DNA of 64,000 nt from Burkholderia plantarii (GCF_001411805.1 NZ_CP007213.1:3534001-3598000), one strand, 5' to 3'. Numbered from the stretch's first letter, positions 32,325 to 40,727 are shown. Notes: a model not told the origin generated them from the sequence alone. Program-made: numbers and translations.

Positions 32325-33248
32325 ATGACCCGCATTCGCAATCCCCTGAACCTCGCGCAGCTGCAGGCCTTCGTGGCCGCCGCGCGTCACCGCAGCCTGC
32401 GCGCCGCCGCGCGCGAACTCGGCGTCACGCAGCCGGCCATCACGCACACGATCCGCGAGATCGAGCATGCGCTGAACGCCGAGCTGCTGGTGCGCACCGT
32501 GCGCGGCGTCGAGCTGACCGCCTGCGGCCAGGCGCTGCTGCCGCGCGCCGAGCAGCTGCTCGGCGACATGCGGCGCGCGGTGGAGGCGGTGGAGCAGGTG
32601 AAGGGCGAGCTGTCGGGACGCGTCGCGGTGGGCGCGATGCCGTCCATCGCGCTGACCGCGCTGCCGCGCGCGGTGCAGAAGTTCCGCGCGACGATGCCCG
32701 ACGTGCAACTGCATCTGGCCGAGGTGACGACGCCCGACGCGCTCGCGCAGCTGAGCAACGGCGCGCTCGACATCGCCGCGATCCACCATCTGCCCGCGCT
32801 CGACCGCGAGTTCACGCAGACGCCGCTGCTGTCCACCGAGTTCGTGATCGTGATGCGCGCCGGGCACCCGCTCGCGAAGGCGCGCGGCCTCGCCGAGCTG
32901 CTGGACGCCGAATGGATCGTGACGGTGGATGCCGACGATTTCCCGCACAGCGTGATGATGTCGATGTTCACCGGCCACGGGCTGCCGCTGCCGCGCCGGC
33001 TGGTACGCGCGCCCTCGTCGTTCTCGGTCACGCTCGGGCTGGTGTCGCGCTCGGACGTGATCGGCTGCTTCACCAAGCCGCTCGCCGACATGGTCGCGCC
33101 GCTCGGCATCCGCATCGCCGCGATCGAGGAGACGCTGCCGGCCTACGAGCTGTCGATCATCTCGCGGCGCGATTTGCTGCCGACGCCGGCCGTGACGCAG
33201 TTCGTGGCGTGTTTGAAGCAGGCGGCGGCCGAGGTAGACCTTCTTTGA
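32325..33248 (+). CDS. LysR-family transcriptional regulator
   Basis: This 307-residue LysR regulator has a helix-turn-helix around residues 24-45 (SLRAAARELGVTQPAITHTI) and a CynR/AbgR-like effector domain. It does not carry the redox-active Cys context of OxyR. It diverges from katG, although 477 bases separate the starts. It is the last GC-rich gene before the lower-GC islet, whose DNA begins just after its stop codon. Confidence 0.93.
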   Translation: MTRIRNPLNLAQLQAFVAAARHRSLRAAARELGVTQPAITHTIREIEHALNAELLVRTVRGVELTACGQALLPRAEQLLGDMRRAVEAVEQVKGELSGRVAVGAMPSIALTALPRAVQKFRATMPDVQLHLAEVTTPDALAQLSNGALDIAAIHHLPALDREFTQTPLLSTEFVIVMRAGHPLAKARGLAELLDAEWIVTVDADDFPHSVMMSMFTGHGLPLPRRLVRAPSSFSVTLGLVSRSDVIGCFTKPLADMVAPLGIRIAAIEETLPAYELSIISRRDLLPTPAVTQFVACLKQAAAEVDLL

Positions 33249-33483
33249 CATCAGCAGCTTGCTCGATTCGCAATTCGCGAGAACCAGGTGATGCCGCGAC
33301 AAACAGGACTGTTGGAACAGCCCAAGCGGCCGATGCCCAACCGGTACAGTCCAAGTTGGCCGAGCCTGGCAATCTTTGATTGGAAAAGCGAGGCGGAATG
33401 CGGAAATTTAGGTCATGCGGTGACTTACAATCGCTGCTTGATGCTCATCGTAATCCGACACCACAATCCACACGTCATCTGAC

Positions 33484-34944
33484 ATGAATCTCGAGCGTGA
33501 TATTGCCCTTGTCGACGAGCTGCGTTCACATACCAGCGAGTGTCAGTGGCTCGAATTCAAGAAAAACAACACCGATCACGAGATGATCGGCAAACGGTGC
33601 TCGGCGTTGTCCAACGCTGCGCGCATCGAGGGCAAAGATACGGCGTACATGTTGTGGGGCATCGAGGACGAAACTCACAAGGTGGTGGGTACATCCTTCG
33701 ATCCGGACTCGCAAAAAGTGGGCGGAATGGTGCTCCAGTTATGGCTGGCAAACGCGTTGCAGCCGAGCATTGCTTTTAGTTTCCGAACGGTCGCGCACCC
33801 TGCTGGGCGGGTAGTTTTGCTGGAAATTCCAGCGGCCACGGGAACACCCGTCAGCTACCACAGCGTCCCCTACGTGCGCATCGGCAGTGCAACACCCAAG
33901 CTCACCGAATATCCTGAGCGCTACCAAAAGCTCCTTGAGCGAATGCAGCCTTACCGTTGGGAGCATGGCGTCGCAGCGCAATACGTGGAAGCCGACGATG
34001 TCTTGAAGTTGCTCGACTACAGTCACTACTTTCGGCTGACGAAGCAACCACTTCCCGACAACCGTGCTGGAATCTTCGAAAAGCTGGCGGCGGATCGGTT
34101 GATAGTTCCCGATGTCGGCGGCCGATGGAACATAACGAATCTCGGTGCAATTTTGTTCGCCTATCGGCTTAAAGATTTTGATGCGAGTCTGGCTCGAAAG
34201 GCAGTTCGCTGCGTGGCGTACGGAGGCAAGAACCGCGCTGCAAAGGTCACGCACCGTCTGGGCGAAGAGAAAGAACAAAAAGGCTACGCCGTGGGGTTTG
34301 AAGACCTCGTCAGCTATCTGAACGAGTTGTCGCCGAAGAACGAGCATATTGGAGCGCTCCGGGAAGCAGCCATCTCGTTCCCCGAGCTGGCCATACGTGA
34401 GCTGGTCGCGAATGCTTTGATTCATCAGAACATGACGCTCACTGGTGCAGGGCCGCTGATCGAGCTGTTTGAGGACCGCCTGGAAATCAGCAACCCTGGA
34501 GAACCGCTGGTAAAGCCCGAGCGCATGATTGATCTGCCCCCGCGTTCGCGAAATGAAACACTCGCCTCACTCATGCGCCGGATGGGGATGTGCGAGGAAC
34601 AGGGCAGTGGTCTCGACAAGGTGTTGCAGGTCGTCGAAGTATCGCAGTTGCCGCCGCCGCTGTTTCGCGCGGAACAAAACACGACCTTGGTTACGCTTTA
34701 CGCCCCGCGGAGCTTCGCCGAGATGACGCCCGACGAGCGTGTCCGTGCTTGTTATTTCCATGCAGTGCTCCGCTTCTTGAGCGGAGACAAGATGAAAAAT
34801 TCGACGCTGTGTGAGCGCCTTGGAATCGCGTCGAAAAATGCGGCGCAGGCATCAATGGTCATTTCCAGGACGTTGGAGGCAGGCCTCATCAGGGTTGCGG
34901 ACCGGGAACACCCGCGAGCGGGCTATGTTCCTCACTGGGCATGA
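33484..34944 (+). CDS. Schlafen/AlbA_2-domain ATP-binding protein (COG2865-like)
   Basis: The 486-residue protein has an N-terminal AlbA_2/Schlafen-type domain (about residues 10-130; ExxxxEFK core with E19, E24 and K26). A GHKL-type ATP-binding domain follows (about 290-400; E306, N310 and H314 in RELVANALIHQ; NPG 337-339; RNETLA 356-361; EEQGSGLDK 371-379). A C-terminal winged helix (about 420-486) completes it. Related proteins are called RecG-like or putative transcriptional regulators, and several Schlafen-type proteins take part in phage or nucleic-acid defence. Its codon use is visibly more AT-rich than its neighbours, suggesting transfer. No helicase, toxin or nuclease partner is next to it. 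Confidence 0.88.
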   Translation: MNLERDIALVDELRSHTSECQWLEFKKNNTDHEMIGKRCSALSNAARIEGKDTAYMLWGIEDETHKVVGTSFDPDSQKVGGMVLQLWLANALQPSIAFSFRTVAHPAGRVVLLEIPAATGTPVSYHSVPYVRIGSATPKLTEYPERYQKLLERMQPYRWEHGVAAQYVEADDVLKLLDYSHYFRLTKQPLPDNRAGIFEKLAADRLIVPDVGGRWNITNLGAILFAYRLKDFDASLARKAVRCVAYGGKNRAAKVTHRLGEEKEQKGYAVGFEDLVSYLNELSPKNEHIGALREAAISFPELAIRELVANALIHQNMTLTGAGPLIELFEDRLEISNPGEPLVKPERMIDLPPRSRNETLASLMRRMGMCEEQGSGLDKVLQVVEVSQLPPPLFRAEQNTTLVTLYAPRSFAEMTPDERVRACYFHAVLRFLSGDKMKNSTLCERLGIASKNAAQASMVISRTLEAGLIRVADREHPRAGYVPHWA

Positions 34945-34949
34945 AGTAC

Positions 34950-35084
34950 ACCGATTTCTTGATCGGGTTTTGATTACATCCGCAGTCCGAGCCCGTCTCG
35001 CCTAGGCGAATGCCGAAACGTTCATATAAAAATCAATGACTTACCGACTCCCTCGGGAACCGGATTTTCTTGATCGTGCTTTGA
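34950..35084 (+). repeat. Pair of imperfect direct repeats
   Basis: ACCGATTTCTTGATCG... (34950-34973) and ACCGGATTTTCTTGATCG... (35059-35084) share 22-24 bases with small insertions and both end in TTTTGA or CTTTGA. They are about 110 bases apart, and the first begins six bases after the Schlafen-type gene. They may be remnants of a duplication or an insertion boundary. Confidence 0.6.
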
Positions 35085-35153
35085 GTCTGCCACCAAGAAA
35101 AAAGGGGCAAGGCACAAACAGCGCTTCCTCATTGACATTATTACAAATTTATG

Positions 35154-35209
35154 GTATCCGCCAGCATCTGGCGCTTCGGCAAACTGCCGAAGCGCCAGAT
35201 GCTGGATAC
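35154..35209. repeat. Long perfect inverted repeat (21-bp arms, 3-base loop)
   Basis: The arms at 35161-35181 and 35185-35205 are exact reverse complements separated by AAC. The symmetry extends as GTATCC (35154-35159) and GGATAC (35204-35209) with a small bulge. No T-tract follows on either strand, so it is not a normal terminator. It could be a regulatory hairpin, an element end or a replication/recombination structure. Confidence 0.95.
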
Positions 35210-35596
35210 TTCGTTTCGCTACGATGCTCATTGCCCGCGCAAATCCTGGATTAGCGGCAATACTCATGCCCCATCGCGCTTTCGAGTAGGCATGCCAGCT
35301 CGCTCGCACCACGCATTGAACACCGCCCCGAATCGACGCTCCCCACACCATTTCCTTCCACCGCATCATTTCCAAATCCGCAACAAAATGCACGCCGACC
35401 CACCCGGCAACGCGCCATCCGGGCCCGTCGGGCTATCCGGGCTTGTACTAGGAACCCGCACGGCTTTTTGTCTTGATAATCTTCCGCGCACGCTCGTCCA
35501 CATCGGGCGAGGGTCCGAGTCAGCCCGGCCGCCACGGCGCCGGGCGAAGCGCAACGCGGCACGACCGCGCGCAAACCACGTACAAGAGGAGTCATA

Positions 35597-36379
35597 GTGA
35601 AAAAAGTTCTGGCGGCCCTGACGGTTGCCCTGCTTGCCGTGTCGGCAGGCGGCGCCTACGCAAAAGACTGGTCGACGGTCCGCTTCGGCGTCGACGCGAG
35701 CTACCCCCCGTTCGAGTCGAAGGGCTCGGATGGCAAGCTGGTCGGCTTCGACATCGACCTGGGCAATGAAATCTGCCGCCGCATCGCCGCGAAGTGCGTC
35801 TGGGTCGAGAACGACTTCGACGGGCTGATCCCGGCGCTGAAGGCCCGTAAGTTCGACGGCGTGCTGTCGTCGATGTCGATGACGCCGCAACGCGCCGAAC
35901 AGATCGCCTTCTCGAACAAGCTGTTCAACACGCCGACCCGCCTCGTCGCCAAGAAGGGCTCGAACATCCTGCCGACGGCCGCCTCGCTGAAGGGCAAGAC
36001 GGTGGGCGTGGAACAGGGCACGATCCAGGAAACCTACGCGAAGGCCTACTGGGCACCGAAGGGCGTCAACGTCCAGCCGTACCAGAACCAGGACCAGGTC
36101 TACGCCGACCTGATCTCGGGCCGCCTCGACGCCACGCTGCAGGACGCGGTGCAGGCCGAGATCGGCTTCCTGAAGACGCCGCGCGGCGCCGGCTACTCGT
36201 TCGCCGGCGGCGACATCGACGATCCGAAGACGCTCGGCGAAGGCGCCGGCGTGGGCCTGCGCAAGGAAGACACCGACCTGAAGGCGAAGATCGACGGCGC
36301 GATCGTCGCGATGCGCAAGGACGGCACCTACGACAAGCTCGCCAAGAAGTACTTCGATTTCGACGTCTACGGCAAGTAA
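35597..36379 (+). CDS. Amino-acid ABC transporter substrate-binding protein (ArgT/HisJ-like)
   Basis: The 260-residue periplasmic protein has a signal peptide (residues 1-22, ending AYA) and a type II solute-binding fold of the lysine/arginine/ornithine or histidine group. Signature stretches are RFGVDASYPPFE, the GFDIDLGNEICRR segment and NDFDGLIPALKARKFD. The GTG start is supported by AGAGGA a few bases upstream and by the classic MKK signal start. No permease or ATPase gene is adjacent. The next gene is an aspartoacylase-family enzyme, consistent with a role in amino-acid or acyl-amino-acid use. Confidence 0.94.
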   Translation: MKKVLAALTVALLAVSAGGAYAKDWSTVRFGVDASYPPFESKGSDGKLVGFDIDLGNEICRRIAAKCVWVENDFDGLIPALKARKFDGVLSSMSMTPQRAEQIAFSNKLFNTPTRLVAKKGSNILPTAASLKGKTVGVEQGTIQETYAKAYWAPKGVNVQPYQNQDQVYADLISGRLDATLQDAVQAEIGFLKTPRGAGYSFAGGDIDDPKTLGEGAGVGLRKEDTDLKAKIDGAIVAMRKDGTYDKLAKKYFDFDVYGK

Positions 36380-36402
36380 GCACCGCCTCGACGCGTGATT
36401 CG

Positions 36403-36422
36403 ACGGGCCCTGCGGGGCCCGT
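36403..36422 (+). terminator. Probable terminator after the ArgT-like gene
   Basis: A perfect eight-base-pair stem (ACGGGCCC/GGGCCCGT) with a TGCG loop lies 23 bases past the stop codon. Only a weak T-rich tail (TGCCTTTG) follows, so termination may be partial. Confidence 0.6.
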
Positions 36423-36619
36423 TGCCTTTGGCGCGGGCGCCGTGCCCAAGCCACCGCCGGCCGCCACCGACCGCCGCCGCGCCTCGTGCCCGGGCCGGCC
36501 GCGCCGGGCGCATGCCCGCGGGCCGGCGCCCGAAATCCACCCGGCGCGCCCGCGCAACGTACAATCGTCGTTCCCTCGTCTCGAACGAACCGCGCGGCGC
36601 CGCCGCCCGCTCCCCGATC

Positions 36620-37735
36620 ATGCAAACGCAGACCCATCCGCTGATTTCCCCCGCGCTCGGCACCGAACGCCATCTCACCAGCTTCCATTACGGTCCGCGC
36701 AGCGGGAAGAAGATCTACATCCAGTCGTCGCTGCATGCCGACGAACTGCCCGGCATGCTGGTGGCCACGCTGCTGCGCCGCCAGTTCGCCGCGCTCGAGG
36801 CGGCCGGCAAGCTGCGCGACGAGATCGTCGTGGTGCCGGTGCCGAACCCGATCGGCCTCGCGCAACACGTGTTCGGCGACCATCTCGGCCGCTTCGAACT
36901 CGGCTCGATGCAGAACTTCAACCGCAACTTCCACGATCTGGCCGCGCTCGTGATGCCGCGCGTCGAGGGCCGGCTGACGAAGGATCCCGCGCGCAACCTG
37001 CTGGCCGTGCGCGAGGCGATGCGCGAGGCGCTCGACGAGCAGAAGCCGCGCACCGAACTCGAATCGCAGCGCCTCGCGCTGCAACGCCTGTCGTATGACG
37101 CCGACGTGGTGCTCGACCTGCATTGCGACAACGACGCGGTCATGCACCTGTATACGAATCCGGACCTGTGGCAGGACGTCGAGCCGCTCGCGCGCTACCT
37201 CGAAGCGCAGGCCTCGCTGCTGGCGCTGAACTCGGTCGGCAACCCGTTCGACGAGGTCCACAGCTTCTGCTGGTCGGAGCTGCGCGAGCGCTTCGGCAGC
37301 CGCTTCCCGATCCCGAACGGCGCGATCTCGGTCACCGTGGAGTTGCGCAGCGAACGCGACGTGAGCTACGAGCTGGCGCAGCACGACGCGCAGGCGATCG
37401 TCGATTTCCTGACGCTGCGCGGTTCGATCGAAGGCACCGCGGCGCCGCTGCCGCCGCTCGCGCATCCCGCCACGCCGCTGGCCGGCACCGAGCCGCTGGT
37501 CGCGCCGGTGTCGGGCGTGCTGGTGTTCCGCACGCCGGTGGGCATCGTGGTCGAGCCGGGTCAGGAGATCGCCGACATCGTCGATCCGCTGACCGATCGC
37601 GTCGTCACGCTGAAGGCCAGCGTGCGCGGCGTGCTCTACGCGCGCCAGGTGGTGCGCTTCGCCACCGCCGGCATGGAAGTGGCGCGCATCGCCGGCAGCA
37701 CGCCGTTCCGCAGCGGCTCGCTGCTGTCGGCCTGA
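36620..37735 (+). CDS. Succinylglutamate desuccinylase/aspartoacylase-family (M14) enzyme
   Basis: The 371-residue zinc carboxypeptidase-fold enzyme has zinc ligands placed at His39 and Glu42 (HADE) and His168 (DLHCDND). Family members remove acyl groups from amino acids or related amides. The C-terminal third (residues about 270-371) resembles a biotinyl/lipoyl-like beta barrel (SGVLVFRTPVGIVVEPGQEI), as in several members. The start at 36620 is chosen because similarity begins there, and the upstream frame is open but featureless. It follows the ArgT-like gene by 240 bases, across a probable terminator. Confidence 0.88.
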   Translation: MQTQTHPLISPALGTERHLTSFHYGPRSGKKIYIQSSLHADELPGMLVATLLRRQFAALEAAGKLRDEIVVVPVPNPIGLAQHVFGDHLGRFELGSMQNFNRNFHDLAALVMPRVEGRLTKDPARNLLAVREAMREALDEQKPRTELESQRLALQRLSYDADVVLDLHCDNDAVMHLYTNPDLWQDVEPLARYLEAQASLLALNSVGNPFDEVHSFCWSELRERFGSRFPIPNGAISVTVELRSERDVSYELAQHDAQAIVDFLTLRGSIEGTAAPLPPLAHPATPLAGTEPLVAPVSGVLVFRTPVGIVVEPGQEIADIVDPLTDRVVTLKASVRGVLYARQVVRFATAGMEVARIAGSTPFRSGSLLSA

Positions 37736-37852
37736 CGCCGGCTGTTGTCACCATCGCCACCGTTGAGCGGTGGCGCAAAGTGAATCCGGCCGGCCGCGCG
37801 CACCAGGCGCGGGCCGGCCGTCTCGCCGTCCGGTTGCGCGGCCGGCCGCGCC

Positions 37853-38680
37853 TCAGAACGCCGGCACGATCGCGCCGTTGAACTTCGCGTCGATGAACTT
37901 GCGCACGTCGTCCGACTCGTAGGCGGCCACCAGCTTCTTCACCCACGGCTTGTCGCGATCCTGCGCGCGCACCGCGATCAGGTTCGCGTAAGGCCCCTTC
38001 AGATCCTCGATCGCGATCGCGTCCTTGACGGGCGTGAGCCCGGCCTTCACGGCGTAATCGGTATTGATCGAGGCCGCGTCGAGGTCGGGCAGCGCGCGCG
38101 GCAGCTGCGCGGCGTCCAGCTCCACCAGCCTGATCTTCTTCGGGTTCTCGGCCACGTCGAGCGGCGTGGCGTTCACGCCGTTGCTGCCCGCCCCGGCCTT
38201 CAGCTTGATCACGCCGTACTTCTGCAACAGCAGCAGCGCGCGGTTGCCGTTCGACGGATCGTTCTGGATGCCGACCTTCGCGCCCACCGGCAGGTCCTTC
38301 AGCGATTTCAGCTTCTTCGAATAGAAGCCCATCGGCGCGGTGTAGGTAAGCCCGACGCCGACGATCCGGTAGCCGCGCTGCTTGATCTGGCTGTCGAGAA
38401 ACGGCTGGTGCTGGAAGCCGTTCGCGTCGAGATCGCCGGAATCGAGCGCCGCGTTCGGCTGCACGTAGTCGTTGAATTCGATCACCTTGATCGGCAGCCC
38501 GTCCTGCGCGGCCACCTTCGCCACCTCGTTCCAGATCTGCGCGTCAGGCCCGCTCATGGTGCCGATCTTCAGCGGCGGCGCGCCGTCCGCCCGCGCACCG
38601 GAGACGACCGCGAACGCCAGCGCGCCGCCGATCGCAACCCGCCCGAAACACCCCCACAACCCGCTGAAAAAGCGCGCCAT
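37853..38680 (-). CDS. MetQ/NlpA-family substrate-binding protein
   Basis: The 275-residue periplasmic binding protein of the MetQ/NlpA family binds methionine or a related compound in the known members. The N-terminus has a signal segment (to about residue 31, ending ARA) without a clear lipobox Cys, so it may be soluble rather than a lipoprotein. Typical segments are KIGTMSGPDAQIW, VQPNAALDSGDLDANGFQHQPF and NRALLLLQKYG. No metN/metI genes are nearby, so it must use a permease encoded elsewhere. It diverges from the porin gene at 38973. Confidence 0.92.
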   Translation of the reverse strand: MARFFSGLWGCFGRVAIGGALAFAVVSGARADGAPPLKIGTMSGPDAQIWNEVAKVAAQDGLPIKVIEFNDYVQPNAALDSGDLDANGFQHQPFLDSQIKQRGYRIVGVGLTYTAPMGFYSKKLKSLKDLPVGAKVGIQNDPSNGNRALLLLQKYGVIKLKAGAGSNGVNATPLDVAENPKKIRLVELDAAQLPRALPDLDAASINTDYAVKAGLTPVKDAIAIEDLKGPYANLIAVRAQDRDKPWVKKLVAAYESDDVRKFIDAKFNGAIVPAF

Positions 38681-38857
38681 TGCAACCTCTCACGTTTTGG
38701 AATGCGGCGCATCGTCGCATATCGACGGCAAACGCCCAACCAAGCGATCGTCATCAGCATCGATGCGTGAACGCGAAAAGCAAACGCGGAAAAGTCATAT
38801 TCGTTGCGGATACAACCGCTGACCGGCGGCTGTGGCGTGGGCGCGACAGGTCCGAAC

Positions 38858-38876
38858 TATGACAGTGGCTGTCATA
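38858..38876. promoter_or_regulatory. Perfect operator-like palindrome upstream of the porin
   Basis: TATGACAG-TGG-CTGTCATA is a perfect 8-base inverted repeat with a 3-base centre, lying between the divergent MetQ-like and porin genes, 96 bases before the porin start. It looks like a dimeric regulator site; the regulator is unknown. Confidence 0.6.
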
Positions 38877-38972
38877 TTCATTTCCCCCTGTCCCGATAAA
38901 GTTCGCCCCGTTCCCTCCAAGACGCCTTCAAGAGCGCGGAACCGCACACCTTTATTTCGCTCGGAGATTGCT

Positions 38973-40130
38973 TTGAACAAGAAACTGTTGACCACCGCCA
39001 TCCTGGCCGCGACGGCAAGCGCCGCGCACGCACAAAGCAGCGTCACGCTGTACGGCGTCATCGACGCGGGTATCAGCTACGTTAACCACAGCAAGAACGC
39101 CGCTGGCGGTACGGACAAGCTGTTCAAGTACGACGACGGCGTCGCGCAAGGCAGCCGCTGGGGCATCCGCGGCACGGAAGACCTGGGCGGCGGCCTGAAG
39201 GCGATCTTCGTGCTCGAAAACGGCTTCAACAGCGGCAACGGCACGCTGGGCCAGGGCGGTGCGATGTTCGGCCGTCAGGCATTCGTCGGCCTGTCGAAGA
39301 ACGACGTGGGCACGGTCTCGTTCGGCCGCCAGTACTCGTTCTCGACCGACATCCTCGGTTCGAACTACTCGACGGGTGGCAACACGGTCGTCGGTAACTA
39401 CGCCTACCACGTCAACGACATCGACCAGTTGACCTCGAGCCGCATCAACAACTCGGTCAAGTTCCAGAGCGCGAATTACTACGGCTTCACGTTCGGCGCG
39501 TTGTACGGCTTCTCGAACCAGGCGGGCGCGTTCGCCGGCGCGAACTCGACGACGGTCGGCACGACCACGACGGCAGGCTCGTCGCGCGCGTACAGCTTCG
39601 GCCTGAACTACGCGAACGGCCCGGCATCGATCGGCGCGGCCTACACGGACATCCGCTTCCCGGCGCAAGCCACGCCGGCTTTCTCGACCGCGATCGCGAA
39701 TATCGGCACGGGCACGGTGCGTGACCTGCGCACGCTCGGCGTCGGCGGCCGCTATGTCTGGGGCCCGGCAACGGCATGGCTGCTGTGGACGAACACGCAG
39801 TTCGACGCGCTCAACACGTTCGGCACGAAGTACAACGCCTACGAAGCCGGCGTGAAGTACGCACTGACGCCGGCTCTGTCGGGCGCAGTGGGCTACACGT
39901 ACTCGAACGCGACGCAGAACAACCAGTCGTACCACTGGAACCAGGTGAACGGCACGGTCGACTACGCACTGAGCAAGCGCACCGACGTCTACGGCCTGGT
40001 GGTTTACCAACAGGCTTCGGGCAAGGGCGTGCAAGCGCAGATCGGCTCGAGCACCAGCTACTTCAGCACGTCGGGCTCGGGTTCGAAGAACCAGATCGCC
40101 GCCCGCGTCGGTATCCGCCACAAGTTCTAA
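38973..40130 (+). CDS. General outer-membrane porin (OpcP/Omp-C-like trimeric porin)
   Basis: The 385-residue gram-negative porin of the beta-proteobacterial 16-strand trimeric class is likely a major diffusion pore. The signal peptide (MNKKLLTTAILAATASAAHA) is cleaved before QSSVTLYGVIDAG, the standard start of this family. The C-terminus ends in VGIRHKF with the terminal Phe needed for barrel assembly. The start is a TTG, supported by GGAG about nine bases upstream and by the signal peptide. Codons are those of a highly expressed gene (few rare codons). A strong terminator follows 33 bases after the stop codon. Confidence 0.96.
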   Translation: MNKKLLTTAILAATASAAHAQSSVTLYGVIDAGISYVNHSKNAAGGTDKLFKYDDGVAQGSRWGIRGTEDLGGGLKAIFVLENGFNSGNGTLGQGGAMFGRQAFVGLSKNDVGTVSFGRQYSFSTDILGSNYSTGGNTVVGNYAYHVNDIDQLTSSRINNSVKFQSANYYGFTFGALYGFSNQAGAFAGANSTTVGTTTTAGSSRAYSFGLNYANGPASIGAAYTDIRFPAQATPAFSTAIANIGTGTVRDLRTLGVGGRYVWGPATAWLLWTNTQFDALNTFGTKYNAYEAGVKYALTPALSGAVGYTYSNATQNNQSYHWNQVNGTVDYALSKRTDVYGLVVYQQASGKGVQAQIGSSTSYFSTSGSGSKNQIAARVGIRHKF

Positions 40131-40162
40131 GCACTCGCTTCACTCGCGGCAAACTACGGCAG

Positions 40163-40194
40163 AACGTCCCGCCTCCTGGCGGGACGTTTTTTTT
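40163..40194 (+). terminator. Rho-independent terminator of the porin gene
   Basis: An 11-base-pair stem (AACGTCCCGCC/GGCGGGACGTT) with a TCCT loop is followed by a run of eight T residues (40187-40194). It lies 33 bases after the porin stop. Confidence 0.97.
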
Positions 40195-40216
40195 GCGCTT
40201 TAAGTTTCATTTAATT

Positions 40217-40279
40217 CTGGATTGAGAGGATTCTCTCACCCCCCCTGTTGGCCGCCTGAGCATCGGCGGCGTTTTTTTT
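40217..40279 (+). ncRNA. Possible small RNA or second terminator/attenuator
   Basis: Two hairpins lie directly after the porin terminator: GAGAG-GATT-CTCTC (about 40224-40238) and GCCGCC/GGCGGC (40251-40270) ending in eight T residues (40272-40279). Between them is a single-stranded CACCCCCCCTG stretch. This layout (hairpin, C-rich linker, terminator hairpin with U-tail) resembles small regulatory RNAs that pair with ribosome sites. It could equally be the attenuator or leader of the 86-residue gene at 40333. No strong promoter was identified. Confidence 0.4.
40251..40279 (+). terminator. Second terminator-like hairpin after the porin
   Basis: GCCGCC/GGCGGC stem (40251-40256 and 40265-40270) with an eight-base loop, followed by eight T residues at 40272-40279. 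It may end the possible small RNA starting after the porin terminator or attenuate the downstream 86-residue gene. Confidence 0.75.
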
Positions 40280-40332
40280 GCCCGCGCGCCGGACGGCCAT
40301 CGCCACCGGGCGGTACAGGACTGGAGGAAACA

Positions 40333-40593
40333 ATGATCGAAGATATCGTGTTCAACCACCTCCCGACGATACTGACGCGCGAGCATGCGTATCCGGTCCA
40401 GAGTTGCCGCGTGTCGGTGGCGATGCAGCGGCCGTGGGGCCGCCCTTATCGTCTCGTCGAATGGACCATGCATCTCGACGCCCCCGCGCGGCGCCGCATC
40501 GTGCCGGCCGAAAGCACCGACGTCCAGATCGCAGAAGCCGTCGCCTCGCATGTGCCGGGCCGGCTCTACGAGGACGGCGCCTCGCTGCTCTGA
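40333..40593 (+). CDS. Small conserved-type hypothetical protein (86 residues)
   Basis: The ATG is preceded by an excellent ribosome site (GGAGG, five bases upstream). The product is soluble, with a beta-rich pattern (SCRVSVAMQRPWGRPYRLVEW, then MHLDAPARRRIVPAEST) and no signal or membrane helix. No family is recognised. It lies 53 bases after the T-rich terminator-like structure at 40251-40279, which may control it. Confidence 0.75.
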   Translation: MIEDIVFNHLPTILTREHAYPVQSCRVSVAMQRPWGRPYRLVEWTMHLDAPARRRIVPAESTDVQIAEAVASHVPGRLYEDGASLL

Positions 40594-40727
40594 CCAGCAC
40601 CTGACCACCACACCGGACAAGCGCGGCGAACAGTTTCCCTGATCGCCGTCATTCCGCCGCGCCGCGTTTTCGGGCAGATCCGGCGGGAATTCTGCTACGC
40701 TCCCCGTTTTCCACCTGGCGTCTCATC

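Larger units (their letters stand above)
34945..35596. other. Low-GC non-coding part of the islet
   Basis: These 652 bases follow the Schlafen-type gene. They hold two imperfect 24-26-base direct repeats, a TTGACA element at 35132-35137 with TATCCG 17 bases on, a perfect long inverted repeat at 35161-35205, and then the promoter region of the ArgT-like gene. Short open frames (72-148 codons) cross the palindrome on both strands and echo each other only because of it. Confidence 0.6.

Noticed and set aside
32325..33248. LysR gene next to katG taken as oxyR
   Set aside because: Its N-terminus and effector domain lack OxyR features, including the recognisable redox-Cys context.
33288..33482. 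64-codon ORF before the Schlafen-type gene
   Set aside because: No ribosome site, no resemblance, and it spans a region that looks like control DNA.
35022..35393. Short genes on both strands across the long palindrome
   Set aside because: The two predicted peptides resemble each other only because the palindrome is read from both sides.
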